Shown: positions 28,465 to 38,785, numbered from the stretch's first letter. The stretch is DNA of 64,000 bases from Arthrobacter sp. Hiyo4 (GCA_002370555.1 AP014718.1:310001-374000), one strand, 5' to 3'. Translations and numbers: made by a program. The notes: generated by a model from the sequence alone, not told the origin.

Positions 28465-29326
28465 ATGAGCATCGTCATCACCGGAGCAACCGGACAGCTT
28501 GGCCGCCACGTCGTCGAGGCCCTCCTGCAGCGCAACGTTCCGGCGGCAGAGATTGTGGCCGCCGGCCGGTCCGTTGAAAAGCTTGCCGACTTCGCAGCGC
28601 GCGGCGTGCAGGTCAGGGCAATGGACTACACGGACGCCACGTCCGTGGCGCAGGTGCTGAAAGGCGGCAGCAAAGTCCTCCTCGTTTCCGGCAACGAGGT
28701 AGGGGCTCGCGTGGATCAGCACCGCACGGTGATTGAGGCGGCGAAGGCCCAAGGCGTGGAGCTGCTAGCCTACACAAGTGTGGCCAACGCCGACACCACC
28801 GCCATGAAACTGGCCGCCGACCATCAGGCAACCGAGGCCATCCTGAAGGACTCGGGGTCCCGTTCGCCATCCTCCGCAACAGCTGGTACCTCGAAAACTA
28901 CACCGACCAACTGCCGGGCACGCTCGCCCAGGGCGCACTCGCCGGAGCGCCGGCGAAGGCAAAGTCAGTGCCGCGGCCCGGGTGGACTACGCTGAGGCAG
29001 CGGCTGCCGTGCTGGTTGCCGAGAACCAGGCCGGCAAGGTCTACGAGCTCGGCGGAGATCACGCCTTTACGCTCACCGACCTGGCCCGGGAAATCAGCGC
29101 CGCGGCCAACAAGCCCGTGGTGTACCAGGACCTTCCGGCCAGCGACTACGCCGGACTCCTTGCCGGATTCGGCGTGCCGGAGCTCTTCGCCGACATCCTG
29201 GCGGACTCGGACCTCGGCATTGCCCGTGGCGACCTCCTGGTCAGCGGCTCGGACCTCCGCGCTCTGATCGGCCGGCCCACAACGCCCATGCCGGCCGCGG
29301 TCCGCTCGGCCGTCGCCGCTGCCTGA
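28465..29326 (+). CDS. qorB: NAD(P)H:quinone oxidoreductase, QorB/NmrA-like (two frameshifts)
   Basis: About 287 residues, atypical SDR. MSIVITGATGQLGRHVVEAL (NADPH-binding), VLLVSGNEVGARVDQHRTVI, LLAYTSVANADTTAMKLAAD, then FAILRNSWYLENYTDQLPG and ARVDYAEAAAAVLV; these match QorB that reduces quinones. Lost bases near 28857 and 28945 split it into three frames. Partner of the divergent HxlR regulator. Confidence 0.9.
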
Positions 29327-29344
29327 GCACTAGCGCAACTCTCG

Positions 29345-29439
29345 GACGCTCTCTCACGTAATGCACGTTTTGGGCCAACGCTCTCTCACCTCATGTGTAA
29401 GAGCGTTGTGCCAAATCGCCCCAAAAGTGAGAGAGCGTC
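29345..29439. repeat. Compound inverted/direct repeat between convergent genes
   Basis: ACGCTCTCTCAC occurs directly at 29346-29357 and 29378-29389; its complement occurs as GTAAGAGCGTT (29397-29407, imperfect) and GTGAGAGAGCGTC (29427-29439, perfect). TTTTGGGC and GCCCCAAAA extend the outer pair. The element can fold as one long outer stem or two nested ones. Lies between qorB (+) and lysE (-). Confidence 0.7.
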
Positions 29440-29449
29440 GGGGTGGTCC

Positions 29450-30082
29450 CTAGGACTGGCTGCCTGTCACGGCCAAGGTTCCGCCGAGGCCGATCATCAA
29501 GGCCCGCCCGTTGCCTCCACCGTTGAAGCCCGGCGGGGCGAACGGGCAAACCATTGGCGGGCTGAACCTGTGGCGACGGCCCAGAGGCTATCGGACACGA
29601 TGGCGATCAGGAGGAACACCGCCCCCAGCAGCGCCAGCTGGAACGGAATGGCCCGGACGGGTAGTCCACAAACTGCGGCAGCACCGCCACGAAGAACACC
29701 ACGGACTTGGGGTTTGTGATCCCACCACCAGGCCTTCCGCCATTAGCCGTCGTGGCGAGGCTGCCACTGGCTGACGATCCGCGAAGGAGTTGTGCCGCCG
29801 GTTCCGGATGGCCTTGATGCCCAGATAGACCAGGTAGGCAGCCCCCGCCAGTTTCACCACGCTGAAGAGGACCACGGACTGCGCCACGATAATGCCCACG
29901 CCGAGGGCGACTGCAGCCACCTGCACCAGTTGCCCGGTCGCGTTGCCCAGCACCGTCAGGACGCCGCCCTTCCAGCCGAGCGCCAGGGAACGGCCGATCA
30001 CGAACAGCACGCTGGGTCCGGGGACAGCGATCAGCACCACGGATGCCAACGCAAACGCCAGAAGGTTTGAGAGCGGGATCAT
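29450..30082 (-). CDS. LysE family amino acid exporter (three frameshifts)
   Basis: About 211 residues, six membrane segments. LLAFALASVVLIAVPGPSVL is the LysE/RhtB hallmark; LFVIGRSLALGWKGGVLTVL, then GAAYLVYLGIKAIRNR; after frame changes ITNPKSVVFFVAVLPQFVDY, PFQLALLGAVFLLIAIVSDS, and a C-terminal NGGGNGRALMIGLGGTLAV. Lost single bases near 29725, 29648 and 29535. Exports amino acids; substrate unknown. Directly downstream (8 bases) of an amino acid permease gene on the same strand. Confidence 0.85.
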
Positions 30083-30090
30083 GCCTGATT

Positions 30091-31438
30091 TTAGCTCCGG
30101 CGGGCTGAGGCGACCACCGGGAGCGGTGAGGTTTCGTCCACAAGTTCGGCCCGGCGTCGTCCGTTCCCTTTGACCCACATGAGGTAGGCGAGGACCAGCG
30201 CCATAAACGCGATGGTCAGGACGGATGCCGCGGGCCACCATGGCGAGGGGAATTCCGACGCCGGCAGGGCCTACCGCGCGATCTCACGCTTCATCGACGT
30301 CCTCGGGAATGACCGCGTTCAGAACCACGCCCACCAGGAGGATGCCGGCCATCATCACTACCGTCATCCACGGCACGCCATGGCGCGAGACCTTACCGAA
30401 AACTGCCGGCGCGTGGCCTTGGCCGGACAGCCCGAACAGGATGCGACCGGCGCCGAAGACGTCGCTGTTGATGGCAGAGAGCGCGGCGGTGATCACCACG
30501 GCGTTGAGGATGTGCGGTGCCGCCGGGATGCCCAGGCCGCTGAAAATCTGGACGAACGGGCTGCCGTTGCTGCCGATTTCGTTCCACGGGAAGAGACTCA
30601 TCAGCACGCCGAGAGTCAGGACATAGAACAGCAGGACGCGGACCGGCACCGTGTTCACCGCCTTGGGGATAACCTTCTTGGGTCCGAGGCCTCGCCGGCG
30701 GTGATGCCAAGCGTCTCGATCCCGCCGAACGCGAACATCACGACGGCGAAGGATGCGAGCAGCCCGTCAAAGCCGAACGGGAAGAATCCCCCGTGCTCTA
30801 CAAGGTTCCCGAGGCCCGGCGCAACAGTTGAGCCTCCGGCCTGGAAGCCGAAAACGATGATGGCGGCGCCGCCGACGATCATGGCGATGATGGCCACCAC
30901 CTTGATCAGCGAGAACCAGAACTCCAGCTCGCCGAAGACCTTCACGCTGAGCAGGTTCAGTGCGGCCAGGAGGCAGATGATGGCCAGGATCCAGATCCAG
31001 CGGTCCACCGGCGGAAACCAGAAGCCCATATAAATGCTGAATGCGGTGACGTCCGCGATGGCCACGATCGCCATCTCAAAGACATACGTCCAGCCGGTCA
31101 CAAATCCGGCCAGTGGGCAGAGGTAGCGGCTGGCGTACTGGCCGAACGAGCCCGAGACAGGGTGGCGGACGGCCATTTCGCCGAGCCCGCATGACCATAA
31201 ACACCGCCGCACCGCCGATGATGTAGGCGAGCAGGACGGCCGGGCCCGCCTTCTGGATGGCGGAGGCTGAGCCGTAGAACAGGCCGGTTCCGATCGCCGA
31301 ACCTAGGGCCATAAAACGGATATGGCGGACGTTCAGTCCCCGGTTCAGGACATGCGCGACGGCGGATCCCGGTTTGGGCTTTTCGGCCGGGCTTGCGTCT
31401 TGGGCGGCTGTGTCTTGCCTGGTGGCGGCGTGCTGCAT
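30091..31438 (-). pseudogene. APC family amino acid permease, frameshifted and missing an internal segment
   Basis: N-terminus [20 protein letters not shown] and [14 protein letters not shown] are the AAT-type permease signature; then [71 protein letters not shown]. Frame changes near 31190 (two bases) and 30690 (one). After NAVIPEDV the text jumps to KREIAR-ALPASEFPS, omitting about 25-30 residues (one membrane helix) present in relatives, and a further frame change follows. Ends 8 bases before lysE. The missing helix makes it non-functional as written. Confidence 0.75.
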
Positions 31439-31585
31439 ACCAATACCTTCTCGTCATTGGGAGGGGGATCGCCAACCAGCAGATCACTTTGGCGCCTCAC
31501 GTGATGAGACTCACCGGCGGTTCCTGTCTTACATCTCAGACTTGGGCCGGCATTTGAACTTCGCGCGGCGTCTAGTCCAAAACTA

Positions 31586-31614
31586 TTGACATAATGTCTG
31601 GTTTTCTTTACTTT
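31586..31614 (+). promoter_or_regulatory. Putative promoter for the 4-TM/XRE/oxidoreductase operon
   Basis: TTGACA (31586-31591), a 17-base spacer, and a weak TACTTT (31609-31614), about 50 bases before the first ATG, in an AT-rich patch rare for this genome. Confidence 0.4.
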
Positions 31615-31662
31615 TGAGATGTCAGCTTTGTTTTACATCCGGTGGGAATGGCGGGAGCGGAA

Positions 31663-32090
31663 ATGTCCTTCGAAGAGAAGAGCGCTTGGATCATGGGGGT
31701 GGTGGCCGCGGGCTCTTATGGCGTGTATCTGGCCATTGTCCTGGGCATGGCCGGCACAACGCCGGTTGCCGAGGTTCCGTACGTGGCTCCACTGCTGTGG
31801 ATCATCGGGGCATCCATTGCTGCGTCCATCGCCCTGCACATACTCTTGGGCATCTTTTCGCCCAAGGAGGCCGGGAAGAAGGACCAGCGCGACAGGGAGA
31901 TCTACCGCTTCGGCGAGTACATCGGGCAGTCGTTTGTGGTCATCGGCGGCGTCGCGGCGCTGCTCCTGGCGATGGCCGCAGTGGACCACTTCTGGATCGC
32001 AAACGTCATCTACCTGACGTTTGTGTTGTCCGCGATCCTGGGCTCCGTGGCCAAGATCGTCGCCTATCGCCGGGGTTCCAGCCGTGGTGA
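31663..32090 (+). CDS. Four-TM membrane protein paired with an XRE regulator (C-terminal frameshift)
   Basis: About 142 residues. Four hydrophobic helices: WIMGVVAAGSYGVYLAIVLG, LLWIIGASIAASIALHILLG, FVVIGGVAALLLAMAAV, VIYLTFVLSAILGSVAKIV. Charged loop KEAGKKDQRDREIYRFGEYI is typical of DUF2178-like proteins. Loss of a T near 32076 hides the true end YRRGFQPW, whose TGA overlaps the GTG of the next gene. ATG at 31663 preferred (GGGAG 6 bases before). Confidence 0.75.
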
Positions 32091-32317
32091 AGCCAACGCG
32101 GGTGACCAATTCAATCCGCCGCCTGCGGTTCGAACGGGGCGAGATGACGCAGGCCGAACTCGCCGAACGTGTGGGCGTCACCCGCCAGACCGTCATCGCC
32201 ATAGAACAGGGCCGGTACTCGCCGTCCCTGGAGATGGCTTTCCAGATCGCCCATGTGCTCAGCGTGCCGCTGGAGGACGTGTTCCAGTACCCGAATCATC
32301 AAGGAGACGCATCATGA
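32087..32317 (+). CDS. XRE family HTH regulator, 76 residues
   Basis: Single helix-turn-helix protein: IRRLRFERGEMTQAELAERV, GVTRQTVIAIEQGRYSPSLE, MAFQIAHVLSVPLEDVFQY. The YozG-like small XRE type that is usually coded next to a 4-TM DUF2178 protein. GTG start overlaps the stop of the membrane gene, and its own stop overlaps the oxidoreductase ATG. Probable autoregulator of the operon. Confidence 0.88.
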   Translation: MKPTRVTNSIRRLRFERGEMTQAELAERVGVTRQTVIAIEQGRYSPSLEMAFQIAHVLSVPLEDVFQYPNHQGDAS

Positions 32318-33287
32318 AAGCTATCGTGCAGGACGTCTACGGGAACGCCGACATGCTCCAACTCAGGGATATCCCGCTGCCTGTGCCCAGTGATGGGGAA
32401 GTACTGATCAGGGTCCGCGCGGCCGGTGTCGACCAGGGTGTGTGGCACCTTATGACCGGGCGGCCGTACCTGCTCCGCCTCTTCGGCTTCGGGCTGAAGA
32501 AGCCCAGGATTCCGGTCCGCGGCCGTGAGGTTGCCGGCGTCGTGGAGGCCGTGGGGGCTGGCGTCACACGCTTCCAGCTTGGCGACGAAGTGTTCGGCAC
32601 GTGTGAGGGGTCCTTCGCGGAATTTGTCTGCGCCAGGGAGGATCGTGTTGCCACGAAGCCCACGAACCTCACGTTCGAGGAAGCTGCGGTGGCACCCATT
32701 TCGGGTGTAACCGCGTTGCAGGCTGTCCGCGATGCCGGACAGGTGACGACCGGCCAGAAGGTGCTGATCATCGGTGCTGGCGGGGAGTCGGGTCCTTTGC
32801 GGTGCAGGTGGCGAAGGCATTCGGGGCAGCGGAGGTCACAGGCGTCTGCAGCACCCGAAAAGTGGAGCTGGTCCGATCGCTCGGCGCCGACCACGTCATC
32901 GACTACACCCGGGACGATTTTTCCCGCGCCGGATTGCGTTACGACGTCATCCTGGATACCGCCGGCAACCGACCGCTCTCAGTCCTGCGGCGCGTGCTGA
33001 CCCCGCGGGGCACGCTAGTGATCGTGGGCGGCGAGGGCGGTGGAAACCTGACCGGCGGGTTTGAGCGTTCGATGGGCGCGCCGCTGGTGTCACTGTTCTC
33101 CGGGCAGAAATTCAAGGGGCTGGTTTCGACGGAAAACTATCGCGATCTTGAGGCGCTGACCATGCTCATTGAAGCCGGCAGTGTGAAGCCTGCCGTAGAC
33201 AAGGTCTATGCGCTCGTTGAGGCGCCGGCCGCCGTCGAATACATGCATGAAGGGCGCGTCCGCGGCAAGGTTGTTGTCAGCATCTGA
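32314..33287 (+). CDS. Zinc-independent MDR family NAD(P)H quinone oxidoreductase-like protein (one frameshift)
   Basis: About 324 residues. N-terminal GroES-like domain: MKAIVQDVYGNADMLQLRDI, VRAAGVDQGVWHLMTGRPYL, GREVAGVVEAVGAGV, FGTCEGSFAEFVCA. Rossmann part: VLIIGAGGGVGSFAVQVAKA (after adding one base near 32790), ADHVIDYTRDDF, and EAPAAVEYMHEGRVRGKVVV. No zinc ligands of true alcohol dehydrogenases, so a quinone/enal reductase. ATGA overlap with the XRE gene. Confidence 0.88.
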
Positions 33288-33480
33288 CGCTCTTCGACCG
33301 CCTGCCCCTCGACCTTCGACCTTCGACCATCGGCGCGAAGGGACACCTCAGCCCCCAGCGCGAGGGGACACTTGTGGCCCGCCCGGCTCCGCTGGCACTT
33401 CAACAATGACGTGAGCGGAGTTATGCACATAGCCGTTTAGCCTCGCGGCCATTGTCAGACCCTCCGGGGATGATGTGGGT

Positions 33481-34989
33481 ATGGATAGCAGAGCAGCTGT
33501 GGCGGCGGCGGAGGCACTTGCGGTGTCTTTCGCTGAGCTGGCGGTTGTGCTCCGGGACGGGGCCGGTTTCTCGGGATCCGCTGGCACTGATCCGTTGAGC
33601 CGGGTGGCGGATGGTTTCCTGGACGGGCTGGCCGTGATCTCTCGGCTGGACGCGAAAAGTGCGGCCCTGAAGGCCTGGCTGGCTGCCGGTTACAGCACCG
33701 CTGCCGATGCCTTGGCGGGCCCTGCAACGTCGCCCGAGGACAATACCGGGCAGGAGATGGCCGTGATTGCGGAGGTCGCGTGTGCCCTGACGGTCAGCGA
33801 ACGCGCCGCCGCTGCCCTGCTCGCGGAGGCGCACGCGCTGACCACCGCACTGCCGCTGACCCTGTCGGCGCTGCAGGCCGGGACGATTTCGTGGCAGCAC
33901 GCCCGGATCATGGTCGACGAAACCGTGAACCTGGACAGGCCGGGCGCGGCGGCGTTGGAGGCACATTTCCTGGACCCCCACGTGGTGAATCCGGCACGTG
34001 GCTTCGCCGGTGAGCTCATCCCCGGAAGGTTCCGGCACAAGGCCCGCACCTGGCGTGAACGCCATCACCCGGTCAGCATCGAAAAACGCCACGTCAAGAG
34101 CGCAGCCGACCGGCGCCTGGAGTATGCCCGGACCGCGACGGCATGGCCTGGCTCTCCGCCTACCTCCCGGCGGATCAGGCTGCCGGGATCTGGAACCGGA
34201 CCACAACCGCAGCCAGAGCGCTCCAGGGCCTCATGAGGACCGGAACCTCAGCCAGCTCCGCGCCGACACCCTCGCCACCTGGCTTCTCGGCGGAAACGCG
34301 GACTGCATCAGCGGAGGAACAAGCGGCATCACCGGCGGAACGGACCTCAGCTCTGGCCGGGAATCCGTCGGCGTGGATGGCGGTGTTCCGTCGCCGCGGG
34401 CTCAGGTCCTTGTCACCGTCCCGGTCATGGCGCTGCTGGGCCTCACCGACGAACCGGCCATGCTCGACGGATACGGCCCGATCCCACCATCCATGGCCCG
34501 CCGGCTCGTCGCCGACGGCGCCGAATCATTCCACCGCGTCCTGATCGACCCCCGCGACGGCGCACCCCTGGAAATAGGCAGAACCAGCTACCGGCTCACG
34601 AAAGCCCAACGCCAATGGCTCCGCCTGCGGGACGGGAAATGCCCGTTCCCGGGCTGCAGCAACCACTCCCTCGACAACGACGCCGACCATATCCTCGCCT
34701 GGGCCCACGGCGGCACCACCGGCATTTCAAATCTCGGCCAACCCTGCCACAAACACCACAGACTCAGACACACAACAGCCTGGAAACCCACCGCAGCCAC
34801 CAAGAACGAACCACCCGGCTGGACATCACCCACCGGACGGCACTACCAAAGCGAACACCCCGACTGGGAACCACCGACCTGGCCCCGGAGCTTCTCGAAC
34901 AGCTCAGACTTCAACACCTTGGCGAGGTTGTTGAGGACCCACCCGTCGACTCATCGCTGCCAAAAGGTCAGCTGCAGGATCATCACTGA
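33481..34989 (+). CDS. DUF222 domain HNH endonuclease (three frameshifts)
   Basis: About 503 residues. N-terminal DUF222 helical domain: LSRVADGFLDGLAVISRLDA, EMAVIAEVACALTVSERAAA, WQHARIMVDETVNLDRPGAA. C-terminal HNH domain: LRLRDGKCPFPGCSNHSLDN, DADHILAWAHGGTTGISNLG, CHKHHRLRH, with Cys pairs for zinc and His-Asn-His. Lost bases near 34135, 34235 and 34895. This protein family is multi-copy in Arthrobacter-type genomes and biologically uncharacterised; suspected mobile or defence role is inference. The upstream spacer has TTCGACC repeated (33309-33327). Confidence 0.85.
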
Positions 34990-35043
34990 CCGAATGCACG
35001 GTCCCGGACTCAGCGCTGGTTTGAGTCACGGGCAACGGAGCGT

Positions 35044-35863
35044 CTAGAAAGCTGCTCCAGGGCTGGCGCCGCCTGCAGCAGGAGTCCACACAAACGGCGT
35101 GGTGGTGGTAATCGCTCTGAAACCCAACCTCGGCAGGATCGGCTCACTATCAGCAGACGCGTCCACCTGCAGGTATTTCACTCCACGGGTGGCCGCCACT
35201 TGAGCCCGCGCGAACACCAAAGCCTTGTAAATCCCGCGCCCGCGCCAGGCGGGCAATGTTGAGCCGCCCCACAAGCCGGCGAAGTCTGTGTCGGGATTGA
35301 TCTCGAGCCAGGCCGCCGAAACCACTTCCCCCGACGCCTCGGCCAGGAAGACCACCAGGTTGTCCGGGTCCGAGGCCAGCCGTTCTTACAGGTCCGCCGC
35401 CACCCAGCTGTAATCGGCGGCCCACACCTCGGACTTCATCGCCGCGATGCGCTTCAGGGCCAGCCGTTCGCGGGCCAGCCTCACCCGAAGACCCTCCGGG
35501 GCCACAGGTTCACCGGCCATCGCGTCCGTCTCACCCACCAGGACGGCCTCGCGGTTTTCCGGTGCAAACCCTGCTGCGCGGAAACGGGACTCAAGATCAG
35601 CGGGAAGGTCATGTGCCCGGGTCTTCGATTCGACGGCCTCCCCGCGGCTGGCGAAGTAGTCACGCTGCTCGGCGATGAGCAGGTCAAGCATCCCGCCCTC
35701 CATGCCGAGGTCGTGAGCCGACTCAATGAAGCCCCGCCGCTGTCCGATCACGCGGAGCAAGGGGCCCAGGAGCTGATACTCGTGGCCTGCCGGAACGGCT
35801 GGGGAACCAGCCGGCGGAGCTGGGAACCGTAGGCGGCGAGAATATCGGTGGTTGAGGCCAGGC
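35044..35863 (-). pseudogene. GNAT family acetyltransferase with in-frame stop and frameshift
   Basis: N-terminal part ILAAYGSQLRR is in one frame, then GFIESAHDLGMEGGMLDLLI, FRAAGFAPENREAVLVGETD in another. Reading then meets TAA at 35386-35388 after WVAADL; the same frame continues ERLASDPDNLVVFLAEASGE, VSAAWLEINPDTDFAGLWGG, LPAWRGRGIYKALVFARAQV (acetyl-CoA loop R-GRGIY), and ends PFVWTPAAGG. The stop is a point change, not a lost base, so this may be a true pseudogene. Start codon not identifiable; left at about 35863. Confidence 0.65.
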
Positions 35864-35907
35864 CCTTCAGCCTACGACCAGCGCCGCCGGATCGCTGGCC
35901 ACGCCAC

Positions 35908-35925
35908 TGTCTGGCATCCCGGACA
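35908..35925. promoter_or_regulatory. IclR-type operator copy 1 (TGTCTGG-CATC-CCGGACA)
   Basis: 18-base near-perfect palindrome, one mismatch between arms, about 100 bases upstream of the IclR gene. The same motif recurs at 35976 and 36962, flanking the regulator and preceding hutU. Confidence 0.65.
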
Positions 35926-35975
35926 CCGGCCGTGTTTTGATGGCCATGAGGGGACCGTTCGTGGGCGCAAGGTTA

Positions 35976-35993
35976 AGTACGGGATCCCGGACA
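35976..35993. promoter_or_regulatory. IclR-type operator copy 2 (half-conserved)
   Basis: AGTACGG-GATC-CCGGACA; the right half CCGGACA matches copies 1 and 3 exactly, the left half is degenerate. Lies 36 bases before the preferred IclR start, suggesting autoregulation. Confidence 0.5.
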
Positions 35994-36028
35994 TGGCCGG
36001 AAGCCCGCGAGAAATGACGGAGGGCACA

Positions 36029-36868
36029 GTGGAGTCGAGTGCAGTGGTGTCGAGCACGGAAACAAGGTTAGAGGCGGGCAGTGAACCAAGGGCGACGTCC
36101 AAAGTTCCCGCCGCCGAGAACACCTTGCGTATCCTCAAGCTGCTGGCCTCCAAGCGGGGGCCCATGGCGGCGTCGAGCATTGCCACATCCTTGGGATTGC
36201 CGCGCTCCAGCGTCTACCACCTCCTGGGGGTGATGGAGGCGAACGGATTTGTCCTCCATCTGCACGAGGAGCAGCGCTACGGGCTGGGCATCAGTGCCTT
36301 CGAGCTGAGCTCGGCCTATTCCCGGCAGGAACCGCTGTCCCGCCTGGGCCGGCCGCTGCTGGCGTCGCTGGTGGATGTGATCGGCGAGAGCGCGCACCTG
36401 GCGGTGCTCCACGGCCGTGACGTGCTGTACATCGTGGAGGAACGGGCCAAGAACCGTCCGTCCCTGGTGACCGACGTCGGCGTTCGGCTTCCCAGCCACC
36501 TCACCGCCAGCGGCCGCGCCATCCTCGCCGCACTGCCCAAGTCGCAGGTCCGGGCGCTTTACCCGAATGCCGAGGCCTTCACCGCCCGGCATGAGGTGGA
36601 GGGCGCCATTATGAAGTATTCCGCGCTGTCCTCGCACTTAGACCAAGTGAGGCAACGCGGCTACGCCACCGAACATGGCGAGGTGACGCCCGGCTTCGGC
36701 TCGATCGCCGCCGCCGTCACGGACCACGTGGGATGGCCGACGGCGGCAGTCGCCGTCACGTTCCTCGAGGACAAATTGCCGGCGGACCAATGGCCGGCGC
36801 TTGCCGCGCGCGTCCAGAAAGTAGCGGACGAACTCTCCGTCCGCATCCACGGCCGCCCTGCCAAGTAG
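36029..36868 (+). CDS. IclR family regulator, probable histidine-utilisation regulator
   Basis: About 279 residues. Winged HTH: AAENTLRILKLLASKRGPMA, SSIATSLGLPRSSVYHLLGV, MEANGFVLH. Effector domain: LVDVIGESAHLAVLHGRDVL, LPSHLTASGRAILAALP, YATEHGEVTPGFGSIAAAV. Directly upstream of hutU-hutH and flanked by three IclR-type palindromes, so it very likely controls them, with histidine or urocanate as inducer (inference). GTG at 36029 has GGAGGG five bases before; ATGs at 36014 and 35993 are in frame alternatives. Confidence 0.88.
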   Translation: MESSAVVSSTETRLEAGSEPRATSKVPAAENTLRILKLLASKRGPMAASSIATSLGLPRSSVYHLLGVMEANGFVLHLHEEQRYGLGISAFELSSAYSRQEPLSRLGRPLLASLVDVIGESAHLAVLHGRDVLYIVEERAKNRPSLVTDVGVRLPSHLTASGRAILAALPKSQVRALYPNAEAFTARHEVEGAIMKYSALSSHLDQVRQRGYATEHGEVTPGFGSIAAAVTDHVGWPTAAVAVTFLEDKLPADQWPALAARVQKVADELSVRIHGRPAK

Positions 36869-36961
36869 TGCTGCTCCCAGCCCTGCCTATTTAGGTAGCA
36901 GCAGATGTCGCTATGAGTGCCCAAAACGACCTGGTGCGACTCAGTTGAGAGAGAGGGTGCG

Positions 36962-36979
36962 CGTCTGGAATCCCGGACA
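36962..36979. promoter_or_regulatory. IclR-type operator copy 3, upstream of hutU
   Basis: CGTCTGG-AATC-CCGGACA, matching copy 1 in 16 of 18 positions, about 110 bases before the hutU start. The likely control site of the hut operon. Confidence 0.65.
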
Positions 36980-37089
36980 CCACCCCTCCGAAAGCCCTGT
37001 CCGGCCCCGCCCGGAACGGCTTTAGTTGATACAGAACCACTTCCCAACACCGCGAACCTCGTACTCGCCCAAAATACAAGGAGCCCCTC

Positions 37090-38785
37090 ATGGCACTCGC
37101 CGATTTCACTACCGGTGCCCGTCCGGTCAAAGCTGCCCGCGGCACCGAGCTCACCGCCAAGAGCTGGCAGACCGAAGCGCCGCTGCGGATGCTGATGAAC
37201 AACCTGGATCCCGAGGTCGCCGAGCGCCCGGATGATCTGGTGGTCTACGGCGGCACCGGCCGTGCCGTGCGGTCCTGGGCGGCGTTTGATGCGATCACCC
37301 GCACCCTCGAAACCATGGAGAAGGACGAGACGCTCCTGGTCCAGTCCGGCAAGCCGGTGGGTGTGTTCCGGACCAACGAGTGGGCGCCGCGGGTGTTGCT
37401 GGCGAACTCCAACCTCGTGGGCGACTGGGCCAACTGGCCCGAGTTCCGCCGCCTCGAGGCCGAGGGTCTGATGATGTACGGGCAGATGACCGCGGGGTCC
37501 TGGATCTACATTGGCACCCAGGGGATCCTGCAGGGCACGTTCGAAACGTTCGCCGCGATCGCCCGCAAACTCACCGGCGACGAGGACGGCACCCTCGCCG
37601 GGACCCTGACCCTCACCGGCGGGTGCGGGGGCATGGGCGGGCGCAGCCGCTCGCGGTCACCCTGAACGAGGGCGCCTGCCTGATCGTCGACGTCGACGAA
37701 AGCCACCTGCGCCGCCGCGCCGGCAAACGCTACCTCGACGAGGTCGAAACCGACCTCGACACCGCCATCGCCAAGGTCCTCAAAGCCAAGGAAGAGCGCC
37801 GCGGCTGGTCCGTCGGCTATGTCGGGAACGCCGCGGAGGTCTTCCCCGAGATCCTGCGCCGCCACCGTGCGGGCGAGCTCACCGTCGACATTGTCACGGA
37901 CCAGACCTCCGCGCACGATCCCCTGTCCTACCTGCCCGAAGGCATCACCGTCGCCGAGTGGCAGGCAGAGGCTGCCGCCGATCCCGAGGGCTTCACCAAG
38001 AAGGCCCAGGCCTCCATGGCGAAGCACGTCCAGGCCATGGTCGAATTCCAGGACGCCGGCGCCGAGGTCTTCGACTACGGCAACTCCATCCGCGACGAGG
38101 CCCGCAAAGGCGGCTACACACGCGCCTTCGAATTCCCCGGCTTCGTCCCCGCCTACATCCGCCCGCTGTTCTGCGAGGGCCTGGGCCCGTTCCGCTGGGT
38201 CGCACTCTCCGGCGACCCCGAAGACATCGCGGTGACCGATGCGGCGATCAAGGAACTCTTCCCGGAAAACAAGCACCTGCACCGCTGGATCGACGCCGCA
38301 CAGGAACGGGTTGAGTTCGAAGGCCTGCCGGCCCGGATCTGCTGGCTCGGCTACGGCGACCGCGCCAAGGCCGGCCTCCGGTTAAACCAGCTCGTCAAGG
38401 AAGGCAAGGTCAAGGCGCCCATCGTGATCGGCCGCGACCACCTCGACTCCGGCTCCGTCGCCTCCCCTACCGGGAGACCGAGGCCATGGCCGACGGCTCC
38501 GACGCCATCGCGGACTGGCCGCTGCTCAACGCCCTGCTCAACACCGCCTCCGGCGCCACCTGGGTCTCGATCCACCACGGCGGCGGCGTCGGGATCGGCC
38601 GCTCCATCCACGCCGGCCAGGTCTCCGTCGCAGACGGCACCGACCTCGCCGCCCAGAAACTCGAACGCCTCCTCACCAACGACCCCGGCATGGGCGTCAT
38701 CCGCCACGCCGACGCCGGCTACGACCGCGCCACCGACGTCGCCAAAGAACGCGGCGTCCGCATCCCCATGCAAGAAAGCAAATAG
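37090..38785 (+). CDS. hutU: Urocanate hydratase (two frameshifts)
   Basis: About 565 residues. Second step of histidine degradation, urocanate to imidazolone propionate, using tightly bound NAD+. [97 protein letters not shown] (active-site Cys), [35 protein letters not shown]-like [15 protein letters not shown] are all conserved. Lost G near 37640 and lost C near 38466. CAAGGAGCCCCTC precedes the ATG. Seven bases before hutH. Confidence 0.96.

Noticed and set aside
33336-33375. GCGAAGGGACACC / GCGAGGGGACACT pair as an operator or direct repeat
   Set aside because: Two imperfect copies only, close to the end of a gene, no dyad symmetry; not enough to support a site.
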